Below the pieces are notes generated by a model. That model was not told the DNA's origin. It saw nothing but the letters and a program-made list of their open reading frames with translations, and searched no databases. The translations under genes were made by a program, and so were the position numbers. Of a DNA stretch of 64,000 bases, positions 33,570-41,756 are shown one piece after another. The stretch lies in NCBI RefSeq assembly GCF_037026685.1, contig NZ_JBANET010000023.1, forward strand, positions 7,061 through 71,060. The letters are read 5' to 3'. The stretch comes from Orrella sp037026685. GTDB lineage: Bacteria; Pseudomonadota; Gammaproteobacteria; Burkholderiales; Burkholderiaceae_B. Within the stretch, counting starts at the first letter, position 1. The number at the start of each line of letters is the position of its first letter.

Positions 33570-35069
33570 TCAGAAACGCGGCAGGTCGGGAAAGCGCAAT
33601 TCGCCGCCGTGCACGTGCATCTTGCCATGCTCGGCACAACGCGACAGCGTGGGAATCACCTTTTCGGGGTTGAGCAATCCGGCCGGATCGAAGGCGTGCT
33701 TGACGCCCTTGAAAAGATCGAGCTCCTCGCGCGAGAACTGCACGCACATCTCGTTGATCTTCTCGATGCCCACGCCATGCTCGCCGGTGACGGTGCCGCC
33801 CACCTGCACGCACAGCTCAAGGATGGCCGAGCCGAATTTCTCGGCGCGGCTGACCTCGTCGGGCTGGTTCGAATCGAACAGGATGAGCGGGTGCAGGTTG
33901 CCGTCGCCGGCGTGAAAGACGTTGGCGCAGCGCAGCCGGTATTCGTCCTCCATCTGCTGGATGGCAGAGAGCACGCGGGCCAGGTGGCGGCGCGGGATGG
34001 TGCCGTCCATGCAGTAATAGTCGGGCGAGACGCGGCCTGCGGCGGGAAACGCGTTCTTGCGGCCGGCCCAGAAGCGCAGGCGCTCGGCCTCGTCGGCCGA
34101 GACCTGCAGGCGCGTGGCGCCGACGCTGCGAAAGACCTCTTCCATGCGCAGCAGCTCGTCGGACACCTCTTCCTCGGTGCCGTCCGATTCGCACAGCAGG
34201 ATGGCTTCGGCCTGCATGTCGTAGCCGGCGTTGACGAAGGGCTCCACCATATGGATGGCGCGCTTGTCCATCATTTCGAGCCCGGCCGGGATGATGCCCG
34301 CGGCGATGACCTTGGCTACCGCGTCGCCGGCGGCCTGCACCGAATCGAAGCTGGCCATGATGACGGCCGCGCGCGCCGGCTTGGGCACGAGCTTGACGGT
34401 GACTTCCGTCACCACGCCCAGCATGCCTTCGGAGCCGATGAAGGCGGCCAGCAGGTCGGGGCCAGGCGCATCCGGCGCGGCCGAGCCCAGCTCGACGATC
34501 TCGCCGTCCATGGTGACCATGCGCACGCGCAGCACGTTGTGCACGGTCAGGCCGTATTTCAGGCAATGCACGCCGCCGGAGTTCTCGGCGACGTTGCCGC
34601 CGATCGTACAGGCGATCTGGCTGGAAGGATCCGGCGCGTAGTACAGGCCGTAGGGCGCGGCGGCCTCGGAGATGGCAAGGTTGCGCACGCCCGGCTGCAC
34701 CACCGCCGTGGCGCTGGGCAGGTCGATGCCCAGGATGCGGTTGAACTTGGCCAGGCCCAGCAGCACGCCCTCGGCATGCGGCATGGCCCCGCCCGACAGG
34801 CCGGTGCCCGCGCCGCGCGCCACCACCGGCACGTTCAGCCGCTTGCATAGCTTGAGCACCTGCTGCACCTGGGCCTCGGTCTCGGGCAGCACCACCGCCT
34901 TGGGCAGCGCGCGGTACAGCGACAGGCCGTCGCATTCGTAGGGCCGCGTGTCTTCCTCGCGGTACAGCAGGCAGTGCGCCGGGACGACCTCGCCCAGCGC
35001 CGCCACCAGTTCCTGCTGGGTGGGCACGGCCGTGGCGGCCGTCATTCCCGTTTCAACGATCGCATTCAT
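33570..35069 (-). CDS. glcD: Glycolate oxidase FAD subunit
   Basis: 499 aa. Oxidises glycolate to glyoxylate (and D-lactate in some hosts) with FAD. FAD-binding segments: VVARGAGTGLSGGAMPHAEG, YAPDPSSQIACTIGGNVAENSGG, FIGSEGMLGVVTEVTVKLV. C-terminal active-site region: FHAGDGNLHPLILFD and VTGEHGVGIEKINEM. First gene of glcDEF. A related FAD oxidase gene lies 90 bp upstream on the same strand. Confidence 0.95.
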   Translation of the reverse strand: MNAIVETGMTAATAVPTQQELVAALGEVVPAHCLLYREEDTRPYECDGLSLYRALPKAVVLPETEAQVQQVLKLCKRLNVPVVARGAGTGLSGGAMPHAEGVLLGLAKFNRILGIDLPSATAVVQPGVRNLAISEAAAPYGLYYAPDPSSQIACTIGGNVAENSGGVHCLKYGLTVHNVLRVRMVTMDGEIVELGSAAPDAPGPDLLAAFIGSEGMLGVVTEVTVKLVPKPARAAVIMASFDSVQAAGDAVAKVIAAGIIPAGLEMMDKRAIHMVEPFVNAGYDMQAEAILLCESDGTEEEVSDELLRMEEVFRSVGATRLQVSADEAERLRFWAGRKNAFPAAGRVSPDYYCMDGTIPRRHLARVLSAIQQMEDEYRLRCANVFHAGDGNLHPLILFDSNQPDEVSRAEKFGSAILELCVQVGGTVTGEHGVGIEKINEMCVQFSREELDLFKGVKHAFDPAGLLNPEKVIPTLSRCAEHGKMHVHGGELRFPDLPRF

Positions 35070-35159
35070 AACCAGAGAAGATAGCGTGGCGGCCTGGGCT
35101 TGCCACGCCTGGGTTTACCCTAGGCAAGTACCGGCGGGCCAGGCCAGCCCGCGGCGCGT

Positions 35160-36569
35160 CTACCAGCTGACGATCTTGCCGGGATTCAGGATGTTGTTGG
35201 GATCGAAGGCATGCTTGAGGCTGCGCATGAGCGCCAGCGCGTCCTCGCCGTGCTCGCTGGCCATGAACTGCATCTTGTGCAGCCCGATGCCATGCTCGCC
35301 GGTGCAGGTGCCGTCGGCCTCGATGGCCTGGCGCACGATGCGGTGGTTGATGCGTTCGGACTCTTCCCATTCGGCCTGGCTGTCCGGATCGAGCAGCATC
35401 AGCACGTGGAAATTGCCGTCGCCCACATGGCCCACGATGGTCGAGGGAAAGCTGGCGCTGGCCAGCGCCTGGGCGGCCGCCCCGACGCACTCGGCCAGCC
35501 GCGAGATCGGCACGCACACGTCGGTGGTGCTCGAGCGGCAGCCCGGGCGCAGCTGCAAGCCGGCAAAGTAGGCATTGTGCCGCGCCGTCCAGAGCCGGTT
35601 GCGGTCTTCGGGCCGCTCGGCCCACTCGAAATCCTTGCCGCCCAGTTCGCGCGCCAGCTCCTGCACCGTCTGGGCCTGCTCCTGCACGCCCGCGGGGCTG
35701 CCGTGGAACTCGAACAGCAGCATGGGCGACTCGCGCAGCGCCAGCTTGCTGTAGAGGTTGACCGAGCGCACCGCCGCCGCATCCAGGAACTCCACGCGCG
35801 CCACCGGCACGCCAAGCTGGATGGTCTGGATCACGCACTGCACGGCGTCCTGCAGCGTGTCGAAGTTGCACACCGCGGCCGAAACCGCCTCGGGCTGCGG
35901 ATACAGGCGCACCGTCACCTCGGTGATGATGCCCAGCGTGCCCTCGCTGCCCACGAACACCCGGGTCAGGTCGTAGCCGGCCGACGACTTGCGCGCGCGG
36001 CTGCCGGTGCGCACCACCTTGCCCTGGGCCGTGACCACCGTGAGGCTGACCACGTTCTCGCGCATGGTGCCGTAGCGCACGGCATTGGTGCCCGAGGCCC
36101 GCGTGGCGGCCATGCCGCCCAGGCTGGCGTCCGCGCCCGGGTCGATGGGAAAGAACAGGCCCGTCTCGCGCAGCGCCTCGTTGAGCTGCTTGCGCGTCAC
36201 GCCGGCCTGCACCGTGGCGGTCAGGTCCTCGGCATGGACCGCCACCACCTTGTTCATGCCCTGCAGGTCCAGGCTGATGCCGCCCTCGATGGCCAGCAGG
36301 TGGCCTTCGAGCGAGGAGCCGGCCCCATAGGGAATCAGCGGGATGCGGTGGGTATTGCACAGGGCCGCCACGAAAGCCACCTCTTCGGTGCTTTCGGCGA
36401 ACACCACGGCCTCGGGCAGCATGGGCGGATACGGCGATTCGTCGCGGCCGTGGTGCTCGCGCACGGCGTGGGCGCGCGAGAGCCTGGCGCCGAACCGGGC
36501 CTGGAGTTCGGCCCACATGCCTTCGGGCACGGGGCGGGACAGGCGTTGGCCTTCTGTGGGGGCGTTCAT
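35160..36569 (-). CDS. FAD-binding oxidase, D-lactate dehydrogenase-like (D-2-hydroxyacid type)
   Basis: 469 aa. Same fold as GlcD: FAD loop PYGAGSSLEGHLLAIEGGISLD, FFPIDPGADASLGGMAATRASGTNAVRYG, VFVGSEGTLGIITEVTVRLYP, and the C-terminal pair GHVGDGNFHVLML and CTGEHGIGLHKMQFM. The early GYDLTRV and the long second half place it with cytochrome-type D-lactate dehydrogenases (DLD) of fungi and bacteria. It is upstream of glcD on the same strand, so the four genes may handle glycolate and D-lactate together. AAGG lies 9 nt before the ATG. Confidence 0.9.
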   Translation of the reverse strand: MNAPTEGQRLSRPVPEGMWAELQARFGARLSRAHAVREHHGRDESPYPPMLPEAVVFAESTEEVAFVAALCNTHRIPLIPYGAGSSLEGHLLAIEGGISLDLQGMNKVVAVHAEDLTATVQAGVTRKQLNEALRETGLFFPIDPGADASLGGMAATRASGTNAVRYGTMRENVVSLTVVTAQGKVVRTGSRARKSSAGYDLTRVFVGSEGTLGIITEVTVRLYPQPEAVSAAVCNFDTLQDAVQCVIQTIQLGVPVARVEFLDAAAVRSVNLYSKLALRESPMLLFEFHGSPAGVQEQAQTVQELARELGGKDFEWAERPEDRNRLWTARHNAYFAGLQLRPGCRSSTTDVCVPISRLAECVGAAAQALASASFPSTIVGHVGDGNFHVLMLLDPDSQAEWEESERINHRIVRQAIEADGTCTGEHGIGLHKMQFMASEHGEDALALMRSLKHAFDPNNILNPGKIVSW

Positions 36570-36664
36570 GTCTGGATACCTTGCGGCCCGCAGGGCCGGG
36601 CCGCGGCGAATGAAACCTTCAGTATACCGGTGCGCCGCCGGCGCGCCGGCCATGTCCGGCGCGC

Positions 36665-37735
36665 CTACTTGCCGCTGGAGAGCGCCGCGCGGCGCGCCTG
36701 GATCGCCCTGGCCAGGCGCTCGAGCACCTGCACCGAGGCATCCCAGTCGATGCAGCCGTCGGTCACGCTCTGGCCGTAGACCAGGGGCTGGCCCGGCACC
36801 AGGTCCTGGCGCCCGCCCACCAGGTTGCTCTCGACCATCACGCCGACGATGCGCTGCTCGCCGCCCTCGATCTGGCGCGCCACGTCGTCCATCACCAGCG
36901 GCTGGTTCTCGGGCTTCTTGCTGCTGTTGGCATGGCTGGCGTCGACCATGATGCGCTGGGCCAGCCCGGCCCGGGCGATCTCCTGGCAGGCCGCGTCCAC
37001 GCTGGCCGCGTCGTAGTTCGGCGTCTTGCCGCCGCGCAGGATGACGTGGCAGTCTTCGTTGCCCTGGGTCGAGACGATGGCCGAGTGGCCGCCCTTGGTC
37101 ACCGACAGGAAGTGGTGCGGCTGCGAAGCCGCCTTGATGGCATCGACCGCGATCCTGACATTGCCGTCGGTGCCGTTCTTGAAGCCCACCGGGCACGACA
37201 GGCCCGAGGCCAGCTCGCGGTGCACCTGGCTTTCGGTCGTGCGCGCGCCGATGGCGCCCCACGACACCAGGTCGGCGATGTATTGCGGGGTGATCATGTC
37301 CAGGTATTCGCAGCCGGCCGGCAGCCCCAGCTCGTTGATCTGCATCAGCAGCTCGCGCGCGGTGCGCAGGCCCTTGTTGATGTTGAAGCTGCCGTCCATG
37401 TCCGGATCGTTGATCAGGCCCTTCCAGCCCACGGTGGTGCGCGGCTTCTCGAAATACACCCGCATCACGATCTCGAGCTCTGCGCCCAGGCGCTCGCGCT
37501 CGCCCTTCAGGCGCCGGGCGTATTCGAGGGCGGCGCGCGGATCGTGGATGGAACACGGTCCGATAATGACGATCAGCCGGTCATCCATGCCGTGCAGGAT
37601 CCGATGCAGCGCCTGGCGCGCCCCGTGCACCACGTCGGCCACGGCGGGGCTGCAGGGAAACTCGCGTATGGCGTGCGACGGCGGAGCAAGCTCCTTGATT
37701 TCTCGGATACGCAGATCGTCGGTATTGTGGGACAC
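36665..37735 (-). CDS. aroG: 3-deoxy-7-phosphoheptulonate (DAHP) synthase, class I
   Basis: 356 aa, the length of the E. coli AroF/G/H type. It joins phosphoenolpyruvate and erythrose-4-phosphate, the first shikimate step. Motifs: IGPCSIHDPRAALEYA, RVYFEKPRTTVGWKGLINDP, ITPQYIADLVSWGAIGARTTESQ, GFKNGTDGN, and VDASHANSSKKPENQ. GTG start at 37735 with GGAG 7 nt upstream. A perfect intrinsic terminator stands 58 bp upstream inside the likely leader, so transcription may be attenuated or the gene may have a second promoter after it. The aromatic amino acid that inhibits it cannot be decided here. Confidence 0.96.
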   Translation of the reverse strand: MSHNTDDLRIREIKELAPPSHAIREFPCSPAVADVVHGARQALHRILHGMDDRLIVIIGPCSIHDPRAALEYARRLKGERERLGAELEIVMRVYFEKPRTTVGWKGLINDPDMDGSFNINKGLRTARELLMQINELGLPAGCEYLDMITPQYIADLVSWGAIGARTTESQVHRELASGLSCPVGFKNGTDGNVRIAVDAIKAASQPHHFLSVTKGGHSAIVSTQGNEDCHVILRGGKTPNYDAASVDAACQEIARAGLAQRIMVDASHANSSKKPENQPLVMDDVARQIEGGEQRIVGVMVESNLVGGRQDLVPGQPLVYGQSVTDGCIDWDASVQVLERLARAIQARRAALSSGK

Positions 37736-37792
37736 GGCAAAACTCCAGGCTGTCTAGGGGTTGGGTCGGGCCAGGGCCAGCGCATAAAAAAA

Positions 37793-37818
37793 GCCGCCAG
37801 CAAGCTGGCGGCTTTTTT
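37793..37818 (-). terminator. Strong terminator in the aroG leader (attenuator or sRNA end)
   Basis: GCCGCCAG, loop CAAG, CTGGCGGC is a perfect 8-bp stem flanked by A7 and T6, so it works on either strand. On the minus strand it ends 58 bp before the aroG GTG. Upstream on that strand (to about 37930) is an AT-rich stretch able to hold a promoter. No plus-strand gene ends here. A short minus-strand frame just before it (from ATG at about 37870, MPLAEERARRT) has no aromatic codons, so a classical Phe/Tyr/Trp leader peptide is not evident. Confidence 0.8.
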
Positions 37819-38006
37819 GGGAATCGGGTTATGCGTCAGGTACGGCGCGCCCTTTCCTCCGCCAGCGGCATCGGAAAACCAAAAAAGTAAAAATAAAATC
37901 GGGCGAACGCGTTTTGCATAGTGGCCGATATTAGCACGGAATTTTTACGGCCCCGCCATCGGCGCAGGCCAAACCCTGCGCGCGCATCACTGCGGCCCGG
38001 GCAGGC

Positions 38007-39464
38007 TTACCCGGTCCCGCCCACCGTCAGGCCGTCCATGCGCAGGGTGGGCATGCCCACACCGACCGGCACGCTCTGCCCGTCCTTGCCGCAGGTGCCC
38101 ACGCCGCTGTCCAGCGCCAGGTCGTTGCCGATCAGGCTGACCCGGTTCATGGCCTCGGGGCCGCTGCCGATCAGGGTGGCGCCCTTGACCGGATAGGTGA
38201 CCTTGCCGTTCTCGATCATGTAGGCCTCGGAGGCCGAGAACACGAACTTGCCGTTGGTGATGTCCACCTGGCCGCCGCCAAAATTGACCGCGTACAGGCC
38301 GCGCTTGACCGAGGCGATGATTTCCTCGGGCGGCGTGGCGCCGGCCAGCATGTAGGTGTTGGTCATGCGGGGCATCGGCAGATGCGCGAAGGATTCGCGC
38401 CGGCCGTTGCCGGTGGCCGCGGTCTTCATCAGCCGCGCGTTCAGCGAATCCTGCATGTAGCCGCGCAGGATGCCGTCCTCGATCAGCACGTTGCGCTGGG
38501 TGGGGTTGCCCTCGTCGTCGATGTTCAGCGAGCCGCGGCGGTCCGGCAGGGTGCCGTCATCGACCACCGTCACGCCCGGCGAGGCCACGCGCTCGCCGAT
38601 GCGGCCGGAAAACACGCTGGAGCCCTTGCGGTTGAAATCGCCCTCCAGGCCGTGGCCCACCGCTTCGTGCAGCAGGATGCCCGGCCAGCCCGAGCCGAGC
38701 ACCACGGTCATCTCGCCGGCCGGCGCGGGCCGCGCCTCCAGGTTGACCATGGCCTCGTGCACCGCGCGCTCGACGTAGCCGCGCAGGATGTCGTCGGTGA
38801 AGTAGTCCAGGCCGGCACGCCCGCCGCCGCCGGCATGGCCCATCTCGCGCCGGCCGGCGCGTTCGGCGATGACGGTCAGCGACAGCCTCACCAGCGGGCG
38901 CACGTCGGCGGCCAGGCGCCCGTCGCTGCCGGCCACCAGCACCACGTCGTATTCGGCGCCCAACCCGGCCATCACCTGGATGACGTGCGGATCGCGGGCG
39001 CGCGCCATGCGTTCGGCCCGCTCCAGCAGGGCCACTTTTTCGGGGGCGCTCAGGGTCAGCAGCGGATCGAGGTCCGGATACAGGGCCGCGCCCGGCAGCG
39101 CCGGGCCCGCCCCGACCTTGGCCTTGCCGGCGCCGCGCCGGCCGATGGTGCGCACCGCCCGGCTGGCCGACAGCAGGGCGTCGGCCGACAAGGTATCGGA
39201 ATAGGCGAAGGCGGTTTTCTCGCCGCTGACGGCGCGCACGCCCACGCCCTGGCCGATGGAGAAACTGCCGGTCTTGACGATGCCTTCTTCCAGGCTCCAG
39301 CCCTCGCTGCGCGTGTACTGGAAATAGAGGTCGGCATAATCGACCTTGTGGGTGAATATCTCGCCCAGCGCGCGGGCCATGTCGGCTTCGGTCAGGCCCC
39401 AGGGGTCGAGCAGCAGGGATTTGGCGGTAGCCAGGCTGGAAATGGCGGGATCGGTAGGCTTCAT
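38007..39464 (-). CDS. tldD: TldD-type metalloprotease
   Basis: 485 aa. TldD/TldE degrade or mature peptides (microcins, modified peptides) and are near-universal in proteobacteria. The Zn site HEAVGHGLEGD (HExxxH) is at about residue 270. Other family segments: SFSIGQGVGVRAVSGEKTAFAYSD and RRGSLNIDDEGNPTQRNVLIEDG. The end LRMDGLTVGGTG is typical. ATG 39464 is used in preference to the TTG at 39467. The partner TldE/PmbA is not in the window. The amidase gene lies 74 bp upstream on the same strand. Confidence 0.95.
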   Translation of the reverse strand: MKPTDPAISSLATAKSLLLDPWGLTEADMARALGEIFTHKVDYADLYFQYTRSEGWSLEEGIVKTGSFSIGQGVGVRAVSGEKTAFAYSDTLSADALLSASRAVRTIGRRGAGKAKVGAGPALPGAALYPDLDPLLTLSAPEKVALLERAERMARARDPHVIQVMAGLGAEYDVVLVAGSDGRLAADVRPLVRLSLTVIAERAGRREMGHAGGGGRAGLDYFTDDILRGYVERAVHEAMVNLEARPAPAGEMTVVLGSGWPGILLHEAVGHGLEGDFNRKGSSVFSGRIGERVASPGVTVVDDGTLPDRRGSLNIDDEGNPTQRNVLIEDGILRGYMQDSLNARLMKTAATGNGRRESFAHLPMPRMTNTYMLAGATPPEEIIASVKRGLYAVNFGGGQVDITNGKFVFSASEAYMIENGKVTYPVKGATLIGSGPEAMNRVSLIGNDLALDSGVGTCGKDGQSVPVGVGMPTLRMDGLTVGGTG

Positions 39465-39538
39465 CAACTCGTTCGGCTAAATGGGCGCCAGGGCCCTGGA
39501 ATCGTGGCGCTGCCGCCGCGCCGGCGGCGCATCGCCCA

Positions 39539-40381
39539 TTACAGGACGCGGTGGCGCCAGGCAGGCAGCGAGGCCCGCACGGACTGCAGGCGTTCTGCGT
39601 CTATGGTACCTCCAACCACGCCTTCGCCCTCGGGCAGGACGTCGAGCACCTCTCCCCACGGATCCACCAGCATGCTGTGGCCCCAGGTACGCCGCCCGTT
39701 CGGATGCCTGCCGCCTTGCGCGCTGGCCAGCACGTAGCACTGGTTCTCGACGGCGCGCGCGCGCAGCAGCAGTTCCCAGTGCGCCCGTCCCGTCGTATAG
39801 GTAAAGGCGGCCGGCACCAGGACCAGGCTGACGTCGCCCAGCGCCCGGTACAGCTCGGGAAAGCGCAGGTCGTAGCACACCGACAGCCCCACCCGCCCGC
39901 AAGGCGCGTCGAAGGCGCGCACCTGGCCGCCCGGGCGGATGGCGATCGATTCGTCGTAGGACTCCTCGCCCTTGCTGAAATTGAACAGGTGGATCTTGTC
40001 GTAGCGCATGCGCAAGCCGCCGTCCGGGCCATACACCAGCTGGGTATTGAATACCCGTTCGGGATCGGGGCAGCGCAAAGGCAGCGTGCCGCCGGCCAGC
40101 CAGATCCGGTGGCCGCTGGCGGCGGCCGAGAGAAACTCCTGGATCGGTCCGCTGCCCGGCTCCTCGCAAACCGCCAGTTTGTCGCGGTCGCTGCGGCCCA
40201 TGAAGCAGAAATATTCCGGCAGCGCGACCAGTTGCGCCCCCGCCTGCGCCGCCTGCGCGATCAGCGCGCCCGCGCGGTCGAGATTCTCCTGCACGCCGGG
40301 CGTGGAAACCATCTGTATGGCGGCCACCGGAAAACCGGCATGGTTGGAATTACGCATGGCGCCGGAGGCTGTATTTTCCAT
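39539..40381 (-). CDS. Carbon-nitrogen hydrolase (Nit1/Nit2-like omega-amidase family)
   Basis: 280 aa. Nitrilase superfamily with the Glu-Lys-Cys triad: LVALPEYFCF, YDKIHLFNF and GLSVCYDLRFPELYRAL. The sequence is closest to Nit1/YbeM-type deaminated-glutathione or omega-amidases, which clean up damaged metabolites. Start ATG 40381, with GGGATG just before it, gives MENTASG; ATG 40357 is an alternative. It is often found next to tldD in betaproteobacteria, as here. It diverges from the H-NS-like gene across an AT-rich region. Confidence 0.92.
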   Translation of the reverse strand: MENTASGAMRNSNHAGFPVAAIQMVSTPGVQENLDRAGALIAQAAQAGAQLVALPEYFCFMGRSDRDKLAVCEEPGSGPIQEFLSAAASGHRIWLAGGTLPLRCPDPERVFNTQLVYGPDGGLRMRYDKIHLFNFSKGEESYDESIAIRPGGQVRAFDAPCGRVGLSVCYDLRFPELYRALGDVSLVLVPAAFTYTTGRAHWELLLRARAVENQCYVLASAQGGRHPNGRRTWGHSMLVDPWGEVLDVLPEGEGVVGGTIDAERLQSVRASLPAWRHRVL

Positions 40382-40552
40382 AACATCCCATTCAAAGTGA
40401 ATATCAAGCAAACAGGTGCCGATCCGTCTAATACAAAAATAAACATTTTCCAGCCGGCCCGCCCGGCACATTGCCGCCCATTACTTATACAATTCCTCCC
40501 GAGGATAGATAAGACCCCGGCAAACCGGGCCTCCCCCAACAAGGAATGATAA
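40382..40552. promoter_or_regulatory. AT-rich divergent region upstream of the H-NS-like gene
   Basis: 171 bp, markedly richer in A/T than its surroundings, especially 40382-40455 (TAATACAAAAATAAACATTTTCC). A -10-like TACAAT at 40488-40493 with a GGCACA 17 bp upstream could serve the H-NS-like gene. AT-rich tracts are preferred H-NS sites, so self-control is plausible. Confidence 0.4.
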
Positions 40553-40912
40553 ATGCCCCGCGAATCCTACGCAGCCCTGCAAGCCAAACTCGAACGTGAA
40601 ATCAGCAAACTGCAGAAAAAGAAAGACGCCCTGCAGAACCGCCGCCGCAAACCGGTGATCGATTCCATCGTCAAATCGATGCGGGAATACGAAATCACGC
40701 CGGAAGAAATCGCCGCCGCCTTTTCCAGCAAGGCCCGTCCCCGCCGCAGCCCGCGCAAGACCGCCGGCGCCACCGCGGCCAGAAAGCCGGTCGCGCCCAA
40801 GTACCGCCATCCCGATACCGGCGAAACCTGGAGCGGGCGCGGCAAGCCGCCGCGCTGGCTGGCCGCCGCCGAAGAACAAGGCGCCAGCCGCGAAAGCTTC
40901 CTCATCAAGTAG
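40553..40912 (+). CDS. H-NS-family nucleoid protein
   Basis: 119 aa. The N-terminal 50 residues form a coiled-coil oligomerisation region (YAALQAKLEREISKLQKKKDAL), a basic linker follows (RPRRSPRKTAGATAARK), and the C-terminal DNA-binding domain contains KYRHPDTGETWSGRGKPPRW, the betaproteobacterial form of the H-NS AT-hook-like motif, here TWSGRGKPP. It should bind AT-rich, often horizontally acquired DNA and silence it. AAGGA lies about 10 nt before the ATG. The gene is monocistronic, with a GC hairpin after it (40921-40949). Confidence 0.92.
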   Translation: MPRESYAALQAKLEREISKLQKKKDALQNRRRKPVIDSIVKSMREYEITPEEIAAAFSSKARPRRSPRKTAGATAARKPVAPKYRHPDTGETWSGRGKPPRWLAAAEEQGASRESFLIK

Positions 40913-40920
40913 CGCCGGCG

Positions 40921-40949
40921 CGGCCCGGCGGGCAGATCCGCCGGGGCCG
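40921..40949. terminator. GC hairpin between the H-NS-like gene and the DUF4136 gene
   Basis: CGGCCCGGCGG and CCGCCGGGGCCG pair with one bulged base around a 6-nt loop, between convergent genes. No T-run. Confidence 0.35.
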
Positions 40950-40965
40950 CCGCCTGATTCCTGCG

Positions 40966-41619
40966 CTAGCGATAATCTATTTCCTGCGTCCGGCCATTAT
41001 TGGCGGGAAAACCGTCGAATATCGCCTGGACCAGCGCGGGCGCAATCCGCGCCGGATCCGCCTGCCGCCCGGTGGCCACCGCGCCGGCGCGGTAGACGGC
41101 AGCGCCGTTACGGTCGTTGTCGCGGATTTCCACGGTCAGCGTGGCGCGCTCGACCTGGGTGCGTACCGGCTCCCAGGCCGGCCCGTAAAAGCCGTAGCCG
41201 GCTCCCACCCCCCAGCCGTGGTGCCCGTGGCCGAAGAAACCGTGCGGGCCGTAATAGCCGCGCGGATAATACGGATCGAAAAAGGGATCGCGCGGGCGGG
41301 CCACCGTGACCGTCGACCTTTCGCTGCCATACTTGAAAGAAACCACGAAACGCGCGGCCGCCACGTCGTGGGTTTCGACCAGGCCGGTGGCGCCGATCGC
41401 CGCGCGCACGGTATCGCGCAGGTTCTGGTATTGCAGGGTTTGCTCCACGCCCGGCTCGGGCGCATCGAAACGGTAGGTCTTGCCCACCGCATCGGCCGGC
41501 CATTGCCGCGCCGCCAGCTCCTGGGCCCCGGCGGCCGGCGCGCCGGCCCCCAGCGCCAGCGCGCCCAAGGCGCCGGCCAACGCCAGCACGCCCGCCTTGC
41601 GTTTGGCCGAATCGAACAT
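40966..41619 (-). CDS. DUF4136 exported protein
   Basis: 217 aa. Sec signal peptide (LALAGALGALALGAGAPAAGAQ). The N-terminal mature part (KTYRFDAPEP, then ARFVVSFKYGSERSTVTVA) and the C-terminus (ALVQAIFDGFPANNG) follow the DUF4136 pattern. In the middle is a Gly/His/Tyr/Phe-rich stretch (YYGPHGFFGHGHHGWGVGAG). There is no lipobox Cys, unlike many DUF4136 lipoproteins. Function unknown, periplasmic or outer-membrane associated. ATG 41619 has AGGAG 8-9 nt upstream. Confidence 0.8.
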   Translation of the reverse strand: MFDSAKRKAGVLALAGALGALALGAGAPAAGAQELAARQWPADAVGKTYRFDAPEPGVEQTLQYQNLRDTVRAAIGATGLVETHDVAAARFVVSFKYGSERSTVTVARPRDPFFDPYYPRGYYGPHGFFGHGHHGWGVGAGYGFYGPAWEPVRTQVERATLTVEIRDNDRNGAAVYRAGAVATGRQADPARIAPALVQAIFDGFPANNGRTQEIDYR

Positions 41620-41756
41620 CGCATCGCTCCTGGGCGCTTCGCACGGTGCGCCCGAACCCATGATACCCAGGCTTGGACAGCGCTTGCGCTTCAAAGTTTA
41701 ACGAGACCGCGCAGGTCTACAATGCGCTTTCCCGGACCGTTCGGACAGATTGCCTC

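Noticed and set aside
37840..37872. Aromatic leader peptide before aroG
   Set aside because: The only short frame there (MPLAEERARRT) has no Phe, Tyr or Trp codon, so a ribosome-stalling attenuator of the classical type is not supported.
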